DNA of 64,000 nt, taken from Microvirga aerilata. GTDB taxonomy: Bacteria > Pseudomonadota > Alphaproteobacteria > Rhizobiales > Beijerinckiaceae. The notes beneath the pieces are model-generated. The model saw only the letters and a list, made by a program, of their open reading frames with translations, made no database searches and was not told the origin of the DNA. Each line of letters starts with the position of its first letter. The stretch's first letter is position 1. The translations under genes were made by a program, and so were the position numbers. The DNA lies in assembly GCF_016743775.1 (NCBI RefSeq), contig NZ_JAEQMY010000003.1, positions 1 through 64,000 of the forward strand, given 5' to 3'. Shown one piece after another: positions 39,164-47,885 of this stretch.

Positions 39164-39550
39164 TCAGCGCTGCCGAAGGTTGCGCTCGGTTTTTTGAGGT
39201 TCCGTGCAGAGCGTGGCGCTGAAGAGCGAGTTCGCGGTGGCGGCCTTGCTTCGCACCGTCTCGGGGACCTTGCGGCTTTTGACCAGAGCCGCTGTTGCCT
39301 GGAGAAAGGCCCTGTCGCAGGAGCAGGCTCCCCGGCCGACGCGCTCGTAGCACAGATCGTGAGCCCGGCATGCGGCATCGAAGGCGTCCACGGGAGCGGC
39401 CCGGTTCGCGTCGCCGGCGCCGCACCAGTTCCCATGAAAGAGGGGCCTTGCCGCTTCAGGGGGCGTTCCAACCAGGGGTGCGGCCTGGACTGTTCCGGCG
39501 ATCAGGAAGAGCAGGCAGAAAACTCCCGTACAGGATCGCGATCCGGGCAC
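39164..39550 (-). CDS. Secreted phospholipase A2-like protein
   Basis: 128 residues from a GTG with GGAG upstream. Signal peptide ~1-23 (CTGVFCLLFLIAGTVQAA) followed by a PLA2-type core: WCGAGDANR (Ca2+-loop position), DAFDAACRAHDLCYERVG with the His64-Asp65 catalytic pair between cysteines, and CSCDRAFL. The length is right for small prokaryotic PLA2-like proteins. Predicted to hydrolyse the sn-2 ester of phospholipids outside the cytoplasm; enzyme activity is inferred from the HD motif. Stand-alone gene. Confidence 0.8.
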   Translation of the reverse strand: MPGSRSCTGVFCLLFLIAGTVQAAPLVGTPPEAARPLFHGNWCGAGDANRAAPVDAFDAACRAHDLCYERVGRGACSCDRAFLQATAALVKSRKVPETVRSKAATANSLFSATLCTEPQKTERNLRQR

Positions 39551-39805
39551 TTTGGAACTCCGCAGAACCGAAGCTGTGATGCTATGACATACAGCGTACA
39601 GGAAATAAGAGACATTGATGGGTTTGAGTTCCCTTTAGGAGAAAAGAACCACGTCGCGTGTGCTGCCGCACGGAAAGGCAAGCTTATCCGTAGTTCAGAT
39701 CTCTCCATTCCGAAGGGATCCCCAAGGTCATCTGAGGCCAAAGCAGGCCGAGGACCTTGTGGGGATTACCTTTCGGGGTTGTGTCCAAACATAAGGGGAG
39801 CTGAC

Positions 39806-40093
39806 ATGCGTCTTGCTATTATTCTCGGGGCGGCTGCTTTGGTTCTGGCGGGCTGCCAGACGACCGAGCAATCCATGGCCAACGCCGAATCCGTTTGCCA
39901 GGAGACCGGCCTGAAGCCTGGCACGAAGACCTATACCCGGTGCGTCAACGCCGGCTACCGCAACAACGTCGCCCAGTCGAACGCGGCCGCCAACCAGGCC
40001 GCCGCAGGTGCTGCGGTGGGTGTGGTCGGCGGCGCCGTGCTCGGTGCGGCGGTTGCGCGCCCGCACTACTACTGTGGCTGGGGCTGCTGGTAG
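39806..40093 (+). CDS. Small glycine-zipper lipoprotein
   Basis: 95 residues with AAGGGGAG just before the ATG. Signal plus lipobox LVLAGC, then a Cys pair in SVCQETGLKPGTKTYTRCVNAGYR, and a Gly/Ala-rich helix AAAGAAVGVVGGAVLGAAVA ending in HYYCGWGCW. Predicted small membrane-anchored lipoprotein; function unknown. Followed by a good terminator. Confidence 0.8.
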   Translation: MRLAIILGAAALVLAGCQTTEQSMANAESVCQETGLKPGTKTYTRCVNAGYRNNVAQSNAAANQAAAGAAVGVVGGAVLGAAVARPHYYCGWGCW

Positions 40094-40128
40094 GCATTGG
40101 CGTCAAAAGATTTCTTGAAGGCCAAGGC

Positions 40129-40162
40129 GCCTCCTCGACGGCATCGTCGGGGAGGCTTTTTT
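40129..40162 (+). terminator. Terminator after the small lipoprotein gene
   Basis: GCCTCCTCGACG (40129-40140), loop GCAT, CGTCGGGGAGGC (40145-40156), then six T. One G-T pair. Confidence 0.9.
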
Positions 40163-40275
40163 CTGCTGGGAAAGCACCGATGACGCGCACTTCCCATCGG
40201 GTCTAGCCGTGCTGCTTGCTTTGGCGGTATGGGAGTGGCATCCGCCGCCTTCGCTCGAGCCCTCAGACATACGAA

Positions 40276-41010
40276 ATGACCCGTCCAATCATCATCCTCG
40301 TGGAACCCCAGCTGGCCGAGAACATCGGCATGGTAGCCCGGGCCATGGCCAATTTCGGCCTCTCTGAGCTGCGCCTGGTGTCGCCGCGCAACGGCTGGCC
40401 CAAGAAGGGCGCACACTCGGCCGCATCCGGCGCAACCCACATCCTGGAAGGCGCGAAGCTCTACGACACCGCGCGCGAGGCCATTGCCGATCTGAACTTC
40501 GTGTTTGCCACCACGGCCCGGGAGCGCGGGCAGATGAAGCGGGTCTTTGGGCCGGATGCCGCCATGACGGAGGCTCAAAAGAGGCTTGGGTCGGGGCAGG
40601 GCGTCGGCATCCTGTTCGGGCGGGAGCGCACGGGGCTCGAAAACGACGAGGTGTCCCTGGCGGACGCCATCATCACCTTTCCGGTCGACCCGAAATTCTC
40701 GTCCCTCAACCTGGCGCAGGCCGTCCTGCTCGTCTCGTACGAGTGGTACAAGCTCGCCACCGGAGGCGCGTTGCCTTTCGCGGGCGGCATGATCTCCCCG
40801 CCGGCAACTCGGGAATCGGTGACGTCCTTCTTCGACTATATCGAAGCCGAACTTGAGGCGGTGAACTTCTACCCCGAGGACAAGAAGCCGATCATGGCCC
40901 GGAACATGCGGGACATCTTCCACCGCCTCGCAATGACCGAACAGGAGGTGCGCACCCTGCGCGGGGCGATTCGTGCCCTTGCGGAGGGTCGCCGGTTGAG
41001 AAAACCTTAA
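40276..41010 (+). CDS. trmJ: tRNA (cytidine/uridine-2'-O-)-methyltransferase TrmJ family
   Basis: 244 residues from ATG 40276. SPOUT fold markers: IILVEPQLAENIGMVARAMANFG, RLVSPR, GILFGRERTGLENDEV, FPVDPKFSSLNLAQAVLL; SAM is bound in the knot formed by these. TrmJ methylates the ribose at position 32 of tRNAs. The C-terminal helical extension is present (FYPEDKKPIMARNMRDIFHRL). Confidence 0.93.
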   Translation: MTRPIIILVEPQLAENIGMVARAMANFGLSELRLVSPRNGWPKKGAHSAASGATHILEGAKLYDTAREAIADLNFVFATTARERGQMKRVFGPDAAMTEAQKRLGSGQGVGILFGRERTGLENDEVSLADAIITFPVDPKFSSLNLAQAVLLVSYEWYKLATGGALPFAGGMISPPATRESVTSFFDYIEAELEAVNFYPEDKKPIMARNMRDIFHRLAMTEQEVRTLRGAIRALAEGRRLRKP

Positions 41011-41075
41011 GCAAATCGTGGTTTTGTGACGGTTGGGCTCTATCTGCCCGTTTGTACATAGAGTTCGAGACCACG

Positions 41076-42278
41076 ATGCGCCGCTCCCTGCTGCCTGTCC
41101 TGCTCCTAGGCGTCTGCTTTGCCGCCCCCTGGGCTCGCGCGGCGACGCCGCCGCAGCAGCCTGAGCAGGGGCCCGGCGGACGGGATTATAAATCCGCCGA
41201 GGTGGTCAAGCGGGCGGTCGGTACGGCGAGCGAGGGCACTTTCGTGTTCCATGGAGCCGATGCTCCCGCCAGGCCTCGCCCTGTCGTGATCTTTCTCCAT
41301 TCCTGGGGCGCAACCAACCCTGGTCTTTACGGGGGCTGGATCGAGCACCTCGCCCGCAAGGGCAATCTCGTCCTCTTCCCCCGTTTCCAGGAGGTCAACC
41401 GCTCCCGCCCTGCCGATGCCTCGAACCTTGCCGAGGACTTGATCCGGAGCGCCTTGTCGGCGCTTGCGGAGGACGCGAACGCCAAGCCCGATCGGGAGCG
41501 CGTGGCGTTCATAGGCCATTCGGCAGGCGTGCCGCTCGCGCTCAACCTCGCGGCCGGCGTGAGTTCCGGAAAGGTACCGGCGCCCAAGCTGATCTTCGGC
41601 CTCATGCCGGGCGGCATCGCCTCCAACGAGAAGGAGCGCGGCATTCTCCTGCAGGATCTCTCGACCATCGATCCTGCGACCCTGATCATCACCATGAGCG
41701 GGGACCGGGATTACTTGCCGAGCGACCGAGCCTCCCGCCTGCTTCTTCAGGGCGCCACGGCCGTTCCGGCGACCCGCAAGCTTTTCATGCGGGCAGGCTC
41801 CGACGACCACGGCTTTCCGGCGATCTCGGCCACTCTCGCATCCCCAGGCTCGCCGAAAGCCGACTACGACGCCTCGGCCATCAAGCTGCCGCCCGATCCG
41901 CCGCGCGATCCCAAGCAGAAAAGCACCTGGCGCTGGAGCGCCGACATGGCGCTCAGCGGTCCCCAGACCATCCTGACGCAGCAGCTCGGCAACAACGGGA
42001 CCGATACCATCGATTACCTGGCTTACTGGAAGACCTTCGACATGGCGGCCGAGGCGGCCTTCGCGGGCAAGGATGCCGCCGCTCTCACGCGGGATCCGAA
42101 GTTCGTCGACATGGGCACCTGGAGCGACGGCTGGCCCGTGCGCCGCCTTTCCGCGCAACTCCCGAAAGTGGAGGGGCAGGAGAACAAGCCCGAGCCTGGG
42201 CCGCGCCGCAGGCTGAACATGGCGCCGCCGGAAACCCAGCAGGGCCTTTCCAACTTCTTGATCCAGCTCCGCTCTTGA
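41076..42278 (+). CDS. Secreted alpha/beta hydrolase
   Basis: 400 residues from ATG 41076. Signal peptide RRSLLPVLLLGVCFAAPWARA. Alpha/beta hydrolase core with PVVIFLHSWGATN, nucleophile elbow GHSAG, an acid region in IITMSGDRDYLP and a catalytic His in DDHGFP. The C-terminal ~150 residues hold no recognised domain. Substrate unknown; periplasmic or extracellular location inferred. Ends 10 bases before murI. Confidence 0.85.
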   Translation: MRRSLLPVLLLGVCFAAPWARAATPPQQPEQGPGGRDYKSAEVVKRAVGTASEGTFVFHGADAPARPRPVVIFLHSWGATNPGLYGGWIEHLARKGNLVLFPRFQEVNRSRPADASNLAEDLIRSALSALAEDANAKPDRERVAFIGHSAGVPLALNLAAGVSSGKVPAPKLIFGLMPGGIASNEKERGILLQDLSTIDPATLIITMSGDRDYLPSDRASRLLLQGATAVPATRKLFMRAGSDDHGFPAISATLASPGSPKADYDASAIKLPPDPPRDPKQKSTWRWSADMALSGPQTILTQQLGNNGTDTIDYLAYWKTFDMAAEAAFAGKDAAALTRDPKFVDMGTWSDGWPVRRLSAQLPKVEGQENKPEPGPRRRLNMAPPETQQGLSNFLIQLRS

Positions 42279-42287
42279 GGCGCGCCG

Positions 42288-43160
42288 ATGCGTATCGATT
42301 TTCTGGCAGGCACGACCTATAACCCGGCTGTCATGCCATCTCCCGTTCCTACCATCCTCGTCTTCGATTCCGGCCTTGGGGGACTCACCGTCTTCTCCGA
42401 GGTTCTGAAGGCGCGCCCTGATGCACGCTTCGTGTATGCGGGCGACGACGCAGCCTTTCCTTATGGCCGCCTGAGCGAAGAGGCCGTAACCGCCCGCGTG
42501 CTGGACGTCATGGGGCGCCTGATCGACCTCTACAATCCGACCCTGGTGGTGGTCGCCTGCAACACGGCCTCGACGATCGCCCTGTCTCAGATGCGGGAGC
42601 GGTTTCCGGTGCCCTTCGTCGGCACTGTGCCGGCGATCAAGCCGGCGGCTTTGGCGACCCGCACCGGCTACATGACCATGCTCGCCACGTCGGCCACCGT
42701 GACCCGTGAATATACGCGCGGCCTTATCGAGACCTATGCGGCGAACTGCCGGGTCAATCTCGTCGGCTCTCGCTTCCTTGCCGGTTACAGCGAGGCGGAG
42801 CTGGCCGGAACACCCGCCTCGGACGAGGAACTGCTGGCCGAGCTCGCGCCCTGCTTCGTCCAGGATGAAGGGGGACGGACCGATGTCGTCTCCCTGGGCT
42901 GCACCCATTACCCCTTGCTGCTGTCCCGGTTCGAGAGGCTTGCTCCTTGGCCCGTGACCTGGATCGACCCGGCTCCGGCCATTGCCCGGCGTGTGACGCA
43001 GCTCATCGGCCCTCCCGTTCCAGGGCACGAGGCCGACGAAAACGAAGCCCTGGCCGTGTTCACCGCGGGGGAAAGGATGAGCTCGGCCCTGCGAGAAGCC
43101 TTGCTGCACAAGGGCTTGCCGCTCGTGACGATCGAGGATATGCCGCTCCGCGTCGGGTAA
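42288..43160 (+). CDS. murI: Glutamate racemase
   Basis: 290 residues. The two catalytic cysteines are C91 (VACNTAST) and the one in LGCTHYPLL; FDSGLGGLTV (26-35) and YAGDDAAFPYG are substrate-site motifs. It makes D-glutamate for peptidoglycan. Family members usually start near ATG 42333 (residue 16), so the start may be later. Confidence 0.95.
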   Translation: MRIDFLAGTTYNPAVMPSPVPTILVFDSGLGGLTVFSEVLKARPDARFVYAGDDAAFPYGRLSEEAVTARVLDVMGRLIDLYNPTLVVVACNTASTIALSQMRERFPVPFVGTVPAIKPAALATRTGYMTMLATSATVTREYTRGLIETYAANCRVNLVGSRFLAGYSEAELAGTPASDEELLAELAPCFVQDEGGRTDVVSLGCTHYPLLLSRFERLAPWPVTWIDPAPAIARRVTQLIGPPVPGHEADENEALAVFTAGERMSSALREALLHKGLPLVTIEDMPLRVG

Positions 43161-43272
43161 ACGTTTCCGAAGCGGACGCCCTAGCCCTCCTCCCCACAAG
43201 GGGAAGGGAAGGATTGCGCCAACCGGCTCAGCTTCTTTGTCTGTTTTGTCGACCTACGGCGGCTGACACTGA
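43161..43272. other. Upstream part of murI-rpsD intergenic region
   Basis: No gene seen; contains a CCCTCCTCCCCACAAGGGGAAGGG repeat-like stretch near 43185-43208 with partial self-complementarity, similar in style to the remnant before alaS. Confidence 0.4.
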
Positions 43273-43301
43273 TTGACATTTCTGCTTAATTCCCATACAT
43301 G
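43273..43301 (+). promoter_or_regulatory. Predicted rpsD promoter
   Basis: TTGACA (43273-43278), 17-base spacer, TACATG (43296-43301). A very good sigma-70-type promoter; it implies an ~165-base leader. Confidence 0.7.
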
Positions 43302-43321
43302 CCACCCGTTCACGCGGTCCT

Positions 43322-43352
43322 CACGGGCCGCGTAAATTTTTACGCTCCCGTG
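43322..43352 (+). promoter_or_regulatory. Structured element in the rpsD leader
   Basis: Nested hairpin: CACGGG (43322-43327) pairs with CCCGTG (43347-43352), and inside it GCGTA (43330-43334) with TACGC (43341-43345). Position in the S4 leader suggests autogenous control (inferred). Confidence 0.5.
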
Positions 43353-43471
43353 GCCCGGCTCTAAGTCGGCCTGTCGTCCTGTCCCTCGAAGCGGCCCCTT
43401 GGGCCTCCTCGGGAATGAGGGGAAGAGGAGGGCGCGTTCCTCGCAAATTCGACAACACAAGAGGAACAGCG

Positions 43472-44089
43472 ATGTCGAAGCGCATTCAGGCCAAGCATAA
43501 GCTTGACCGCCGCATGGGTCAGAATATCTGGGGCCGCCCGAAGAGCCCTGTGAACCGCCGCGAATACGGCCCCGGCCAGCACGGCCAGCGCCGCAAGGGC
43601 AAGATGTCCGACTTCGGCACGCAGCTGCGCGCCAAGCAGAAGCTCAAGGGCTACTACGCCAACATCACCGAGAAGCAGTTCCGCCGCTACTACGCGGAGG
43701 CGATCCGCCAGAAGGGCGACTCCGGTGAGAACCTGGTCGGCCTGCTCGAGCGCCGTCTCGACGCGGTCGTGTACCGCGCGAAGTTCGTTGCGACCCCCTT
43801 CGCTGCCCGCCAGTTCGTCAATCACGGCCACGTGAAGGTCAACGGCCGCCGCGTCAACATCCCGAGCTATCTCGTGAAGGCCGGCGATGTGATCGAGGTG
43901 AAGGACAAGTCGAAGCAGCTCGAAGTCGTCGTGGTGGCGAGCCAGCTCGCCGAGCGCGACGTGCCGGACTACATCGAGGTCGATCACTCCAAGATGACCG
44001 CCCGCCTGACCCGCATCCCGACCCTCTCCGAGGTGCCGTATGCGGTGCAGATGGAACCGAACCTCGTGATCGAGTTCTATTCGCGCTAA
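43472..44089 (+). CDS. rpsD: 30S ribosomal protein S4
   Basis: 205 residues from ATG 43472 with GAGGAA upstream. Features: [38 protein letters not shown]4 RNA-binding domain [40 protein letters not shown]. Early-binding protein of the small subunit; in many bacteria it represses its own operon through a leader RNA. Confidence 0.98.
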   Translation: MSKRIQAKHKLDRRMGQNIWGRPKSPVNRREYGPGQHGQRRKGKMSDFGTQLRAKQKLKGYYANITEKQFRRYYAEAIRQKGDSGENLVGLLERRLDAVVYRAKFVATPFAARQFVNHGHVKVNGRRVNIPSYLVKAGDVIEVKDKSKQLEVVVVASQLAERDVPDYIEVDHSKMTARLTRIPTLSEVPYAVQMEPNLVIEFYSR

Positions 44090-44118
44090 TCGCCGCGAAA
44101 AGCCGGTTTCGAAACACG

Positions 44119-44145
44119 AAGGCCGCCCAATGGGCGGCCTTTTTG
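44119..44145 (+). terminator. Terminator after rpsD
   Basis: AAGGCCGCCC, loop AAT, GGGCGGCCTT then TTT; 10-bp perfect stem. Confidence 0.93.
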
Positions 44146-44167
44146 CTTGAGGGCAGCGGTTGTCCGC

Positions 44168-44788
44168 TTACTGCTGCTGCGGGGCAGGACCTTGTGGGCC
44201 GCCATGGCCCGTCCTGCCGTGATGATCCATCCCGCGATGGTGCTGCGCCATGCGACCATGATGTCCGTCACGGCCGCCCCGGCGCCCGCCGCGCTCGCGC
44301 CAGCGCGGCCCATCGCCGTCCACGACCTCGCGCAGGAGGCGCGGTGCGATCCGCTTCTGGTCCTCGCTGAAGGTGTCCCACAGGGGACGCAAGGCGGTTG
44401 CCACGGCGGTCGAGCGCTGGGCCCCTTCCGTCATAGTGGCGCCGCGCCGTTCCAGACGCTGCATGAAGTCCATGGATTGACGCTCATCGCGGCTGGGGCG
44501 CTGCTCGAGGCGGGAGAACCGCTCGCCCGCTGCCGTGCGGATGGCGGTCTCCGCCGGCGTCCAGAGCCTCTCCTGATCCGGGGTGAACTTCAGGCCGGCC
44601 CTGATGGCGGCAATGCGGGCATCCACAAGGCGGTTGTGGTCGTCCTGGCTCATGCGCGGACGGCGATCCTGCCGGCCCTGCTCCTGGCGGGCGGCGGGCG
44701 CATCGGGTGCGGGCGTCTGCTGCGCGAAGGCATAGGAGCCCGTGCCGGCCAGCAGCGTGGCAAGAGCGATGGTGGCGATTGTCTTCAT
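44168..44788 (-). CDS. Spy/CpxP family (LTXXQ-motif) periplasmic protein
   Basis: 206 residues from ATG 44788 with AGGA upstream. Signal peptide KTIATIALATLLAGTGSYAFA. Helical core with RIAAIRAGLKFTPDQERLW and MQRLERRGA..., matching Spy/CpxP-type periplasmic chaperones and stress adaptors. The C-terminus is His/Arg/Gly-rich (HHGRMAQHHRGMDHHGRTGHGG), which could bind metal ions. Function by family only. Confidence 0.85.
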   Translation of the reverse strand: MKTIATIALATLLAGTGSYAFAQQTPAPDAPAARQEQGRQDRRPRMSQDDHNRLVDARIAAIRAGLKFTPDQERLWTPAETAIRTAAGERFSRLEQRPSRDERQSMDFMQRLERRGATMTEGAQRSTAVATALRPLWDTFSEDQKRIAPRLLREVVDGDGPRWRERGGRRGGRDGHHGRMAQHHRGMDHHGRTGHGGPQGPAPQQQ

Positions 44789-44931
44789 GCGGATATCCTC
44801 CATGCTGTCGATAGGGATAAGGTTGTGCTTATCCGGCTCTCGGCTGCGTGACTGGCGCATGAACTTTTCGTCATGTGGACCGCGCTGTCGGTCCGGGCTC
44901 GGACCGACAGCGGAGTGGAAATGGCGAGCCT

Positions 44932-45483
44932 TCACAACTGCTTCAGGAAGCCTGCGAAACGCATCAGCCCTTCCGGCCAGGGGCCGTGCCCGCTTTCCGT
45001 GTTCACGTGTCCCGCATCGCCGGCATCGACGATGGCCGAGCCCCAGGAATAGGCGATGTCCTCCGCCTTCTCGTAATCGCAGAGCGGATCGGTGCGGCTC
45101 GCGACGAGCACCGAAGGGAAAAGAAACGGATCGCGCGGAATCGGCGCGAAGGCGCGGTCGATGGCGGGGATGAAGTCGGGCCTTTCCACATCCGGCAGGC
45201 TGACCAGGAAAGCCCCTTGGACCTTTCCTCTGTCGAGATGCGGAGCCGCATGGGCGATCGCGACGACGCCGAGGCTGTGGCCGACCAGAACCACAGGCTT
45301 CTTGGCGCGCTTCACGTCACGGGCGATGCGCTCCACCCATGCGTCCTTAGTAGGGGTATCCCAATTCTCCTGCTCGACCCGCCATGCGGTCGAGAGCTGG
45401 CGTTCCCATCGGCTCTGCCAATGGTCCACGCCGGAATTCGTATAGCCAGGGACGATGAGGATATCGCAATCGGAGGTTTTCAT
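44932..45483 (-). CDS. RBBP9/YdeN-type alpha/beta hydrolase
   Basis: 183 residues from ATG 45483 (KTSDCDILIVPGYTNSGVDHWQ). Nucleophile GHSLG, acid in VASRTDPLCDYEKAEDIAYSWG, catalytic His in GHVNTESGHGPWPEG. It fits the serine hydrolase family 'RBBP9/YdeN', whose substrates are mostly unknown. No operon partner. Confidence 0.88.
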   Translation of the reverse strand: MKTSDCDILIVPGYTNSGVDHWQSRWERQLSTAWRVEQENWDTPTKDAWVERIARDVKRAKKPVVLVGHSLGVVAIAHAAPHLDRGKVQGAFLVSLPDVERPDFIPAIDRAFAPIPRDPFLFPSVLVASRTDPLCDYEKAEDIAYSWGSAIVDAGDAGHVNTESGHGPWPEGLMRFAGFLKQL

Positions 45484-45632
45484 GGCCCCGAGATAAAGGC
45501 CCGCGCGGGCGGGTTCAAGCACTCCCCTCCCAACTCCATGCTCTTCGGGCTCCGGCGCCGTGCCCGAGACGGGATAAGAGACGCAGGCCAGAGGCACGGC
45601 GTCCCTGCACCGTGCCCGCAGAGGCCCCCTGG

Positions 45633-46946
45633 CTATGCTCCGGCTGTGCCGAAGACCCGTGTGAAGATCGTGTCCACATGCTTGAAGTGGTAGCCCAAGT
45701 CGAAGCAGGCTTCGATCTCGTCCGCGGACAGGTATCCGGTCACGTCGGCGTCGCCCTTGAGAAGGGTGAGGAAGTCGCCTTCGCCGCGCCAGACCGGCAT
45801 GGCGTTGCGCTGGACGAGGCGGTAGGCGTCCTCGCGGGAGGCGCCCTTCTGGGTCAGAGCCAAGAGCACCCGCTGCGAATGGACGAGGCCGCCCAGCCGA
45901 TCCAGGTTCTTCTGCATGTTCTCCGGATAGACCACGAGCTTGTCGATGACGTTGGTGAGACGGGCCAATGCGAAGTCCAGCGTCACGGTGGCGTCGGGCC
46001 CGATCATGCGCTCGACGGAGGAGTGGGAGATATCGCGCTCATGCCAGAGCGCCACGTTCTCCATGGCCGGCATGGCATAGGCACGCACCATGCGGGCAAG
46101 ACCCGTCAGGTTCTCGGTGAGCACCGGGTTTCGCTTGTGCGGCATGGCCGAGGAACCCTTCTGGCCGGCCGAGAAAAACTCTTCCGCCTCCAGCACCTCG
46201 CTGCGCTGAAGGTGCCGGACTTCCGTCGCCAGGCGTTCGATGGAGGAGGCGATCACGCCGAGCGTCGCGAAATACATGGCATGGCGGTCGCGCGGGATGA
46301 CCTGGGTCGAGACCGGCTCGACCTGCAGGCCCATCTGCTCGGCCACGTATTCCTCAACGGAAGGATCGATGTTGGCGAAGGTGCCGACGGCGCCCGAGAT
46401 GGCGCAGGTGGAGATCTCCCGTTGTGCCTCGATCAGGCGGACCTTGCAGCGCTCGAACTCCGCATAGGCCTGGGCCAGCTTGAGGCCAAACGTGGTGGGC
46501 TCCGCATGGATGCCATGGGAGCGGCCGATGGTCGGCGTCATCTTGTGCTCGATGGCGCGGCGCTTGATGGCGGCGAGCAGCTCGTCCATGTCGCGCAGGA
46601 GCAGGTCCGTGGCGCGGGCAAGCTGGACGTTGAACGTGGTGTCGAGCACGTCCGAGGAGGTCATGCCCTGGTGAACGAAGCGGGCCTCGGGGCCGACGAT
46701 CTCGGCCAGGTGCGTCAGGAAGGCGATGACGTCGTGCTTCACCTCACGCTCGATGGCGTCGATCCGCTCCACGTCGAAGGTGGCCTTCGAGCCCTTCTCC
46801 CACACCGTCTCCGCCGCCTCTTTCGGCACCACGCCGAGATTGGCGAGCGCCGTGGTGGCATGAGCCTCGATCTCGAACCAGATGCGGAACTTGGACTCGG
46901 GCGACCAGATGGCCACCATCTCGGGGCGGCTGTAACGAGGGATCAT
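45633..46946 (-). CDS. purB: Adenylosuccinate lyase
   Basis: 437 residues. Fumarase-type lyase family signature GSSAMPHKRNP with catalytic Ser in the loop; also TSSDVLDT and TIGRSHGIHAEPT with the general-acid His. It acts twice in purine synthesis: SAICAR to AICAR and adenylosuccinate to AMP. Start ATG 46946 matches the family start MIPRYSRPEM. Confidence 0.97.
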   Translation of the reverse strand: MIPRYSRPEMVAIWSPESKFRIWFEIEAHATTALANLGVVPKEAAETVWEKGSKATFDVERIDAIEREVKHDVIAFLTHLAEIVGPEARFVHQGMTSSDVLDTTFNVQLARATDLLLRDMDELLAAIKRRAIEHKMTPTIGRSHGIHAEPTTFGLKLAQAYAEFERCKVRLIEAQREISTCAISGAVGTFANIDPSVEEYVAEQMGLQVEPVSTQVIPRDRHAMYFATLGVIASSIERLATEVRHLQRSEVLEAEEFFSAGQKGSSAMPHKRNPVLTENLTGLARMVRAYAMPAMENVALWHERDISHSSVERMIGPDATVTLDFALARLTNVIDKLVVYPENMQKNLDRLGGLVHSQRVLLALTQKGASREDAYRLVQRNAMPVWRGEGDFLTLLKGDADVTGYLSADEIEACFDLGYHFKHVDTIFTRVFGTAGA

Positions 46947-47004
46947 GGCTGTTCACTTCCACGCGGGGGACATGCCCGCGCGGTAGCACGATAGCCCTTC
47001 GATC

Positions 47005-47676
47005 TCAACGCGCCTTTGCGGCGGCCTCGCGAATGGCCGCCATGTTGGCCGCGTAGGCCGAAGGACCGCCCTTGAAGGTGGCGGAGCCTGCGACCAGCGC
47101 ATTGGCGCCGGCAGCGGCCACGAACGGGGCCGTCTCGACCGTGACGCCGCCATCGATCTCGATGTCGATGTCGCGGCCGCCCACCATGGCCTTGATCCGG
47201 CGGACCTTGTCGCAGACGGAGCCAATGAAGGCCTGGCCGCCGAAGCCCGGGTTGACGGTCATCAGCAGGACGAGATCGACCATGTCGAGCACGGGCTCGA
47301 TGGCGGATTCATGGGTGCCGGGATTGAGCACAACGCCGGCCTTCTTGCCGAGGGCCCGGATGGTCTGAAGCGAGCGGTGAAGGTGCGGGCCCGCTTCCGC
47401 ATGGATGCTGATGATGTCGGCGCCCGCCTTGGCGAAGGCTTCGAGATAAGGGTCCACCGGGGCGATCATCAGGTGAACGTCGAACACCTTGTCGGTGTGG
47501 GGTCGCAGCGCCTTCACCACATCCGGGCCGATGGTGATGTTCGGCACGAAATGGCCGTCCATCACGTCGATATGGATCCAATCCGCACCGGCAGCGTCGA
47601 TGGCGCGGATTTCCTCGCCGAGCTTGGAGAAGTCGGAGGCCAGGATGGAGGGGGCGATGAGAAGAGGACGTGTCAT
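47005..47676 (-). CDS. rpe: Ribulose-phosphate 3-epimerase
   Basis: 223 residues from ATG 47676. TIM-barrel motifs [52 protein letters not shown] and EIDGGV with metal/catalytic Asp and His residues in place. Converts ribulose-5-phosphate to xylulose-5-phosphate in the pentose phosphate pathway. Upstream of purB in the same direction with a 59-base gap. Confidence 0.97.
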   Translation of the reverse strand: MTRPLLIAPSILASDFSKLGEEIRAIDAAGADWIHIDVMDGHFVPNITIGPDVVKALRPHTDKVFDVHLMIAPVDPYLEAFAKAGADIISIHAEAGPHLHRSLQTIRALGKKAGVVLNPGTHESAIEPVLDMVDLVLLMTVNPGFGGQAFIGSVCDKVRRIKAMVGGRDIDIEIDGGVTVETAPFVAAAGANALVAGSATFKGGPSAYAANMAAIREAAAKAR

Positions 47677-47885
47677 GGCCGCGCCGGTAGCACGGGGGAT
47701 GGCCCAGGGCAACGGGACAGTGGGCCGGCCTTATGAACCAGTCTAAGACCACTTGGCTGGGGAGAGGTCCATTTGGCACATGAAATCCGTGGACGGCCTT
47801 GAGTTAAGGGGAGTAAAGATTGCCTCAGCAAGAGATAGATCTCGCCTTCCGCAGTGGGGGGCGATCGGAATGGGGCAAAGCCTTC

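Noticed and set aside
41106..43199. 697-codon minus-strand frame opposite the hydrolase and murI
   Set aside because: Spans two real genes on the other strand and shows no conserved motif.
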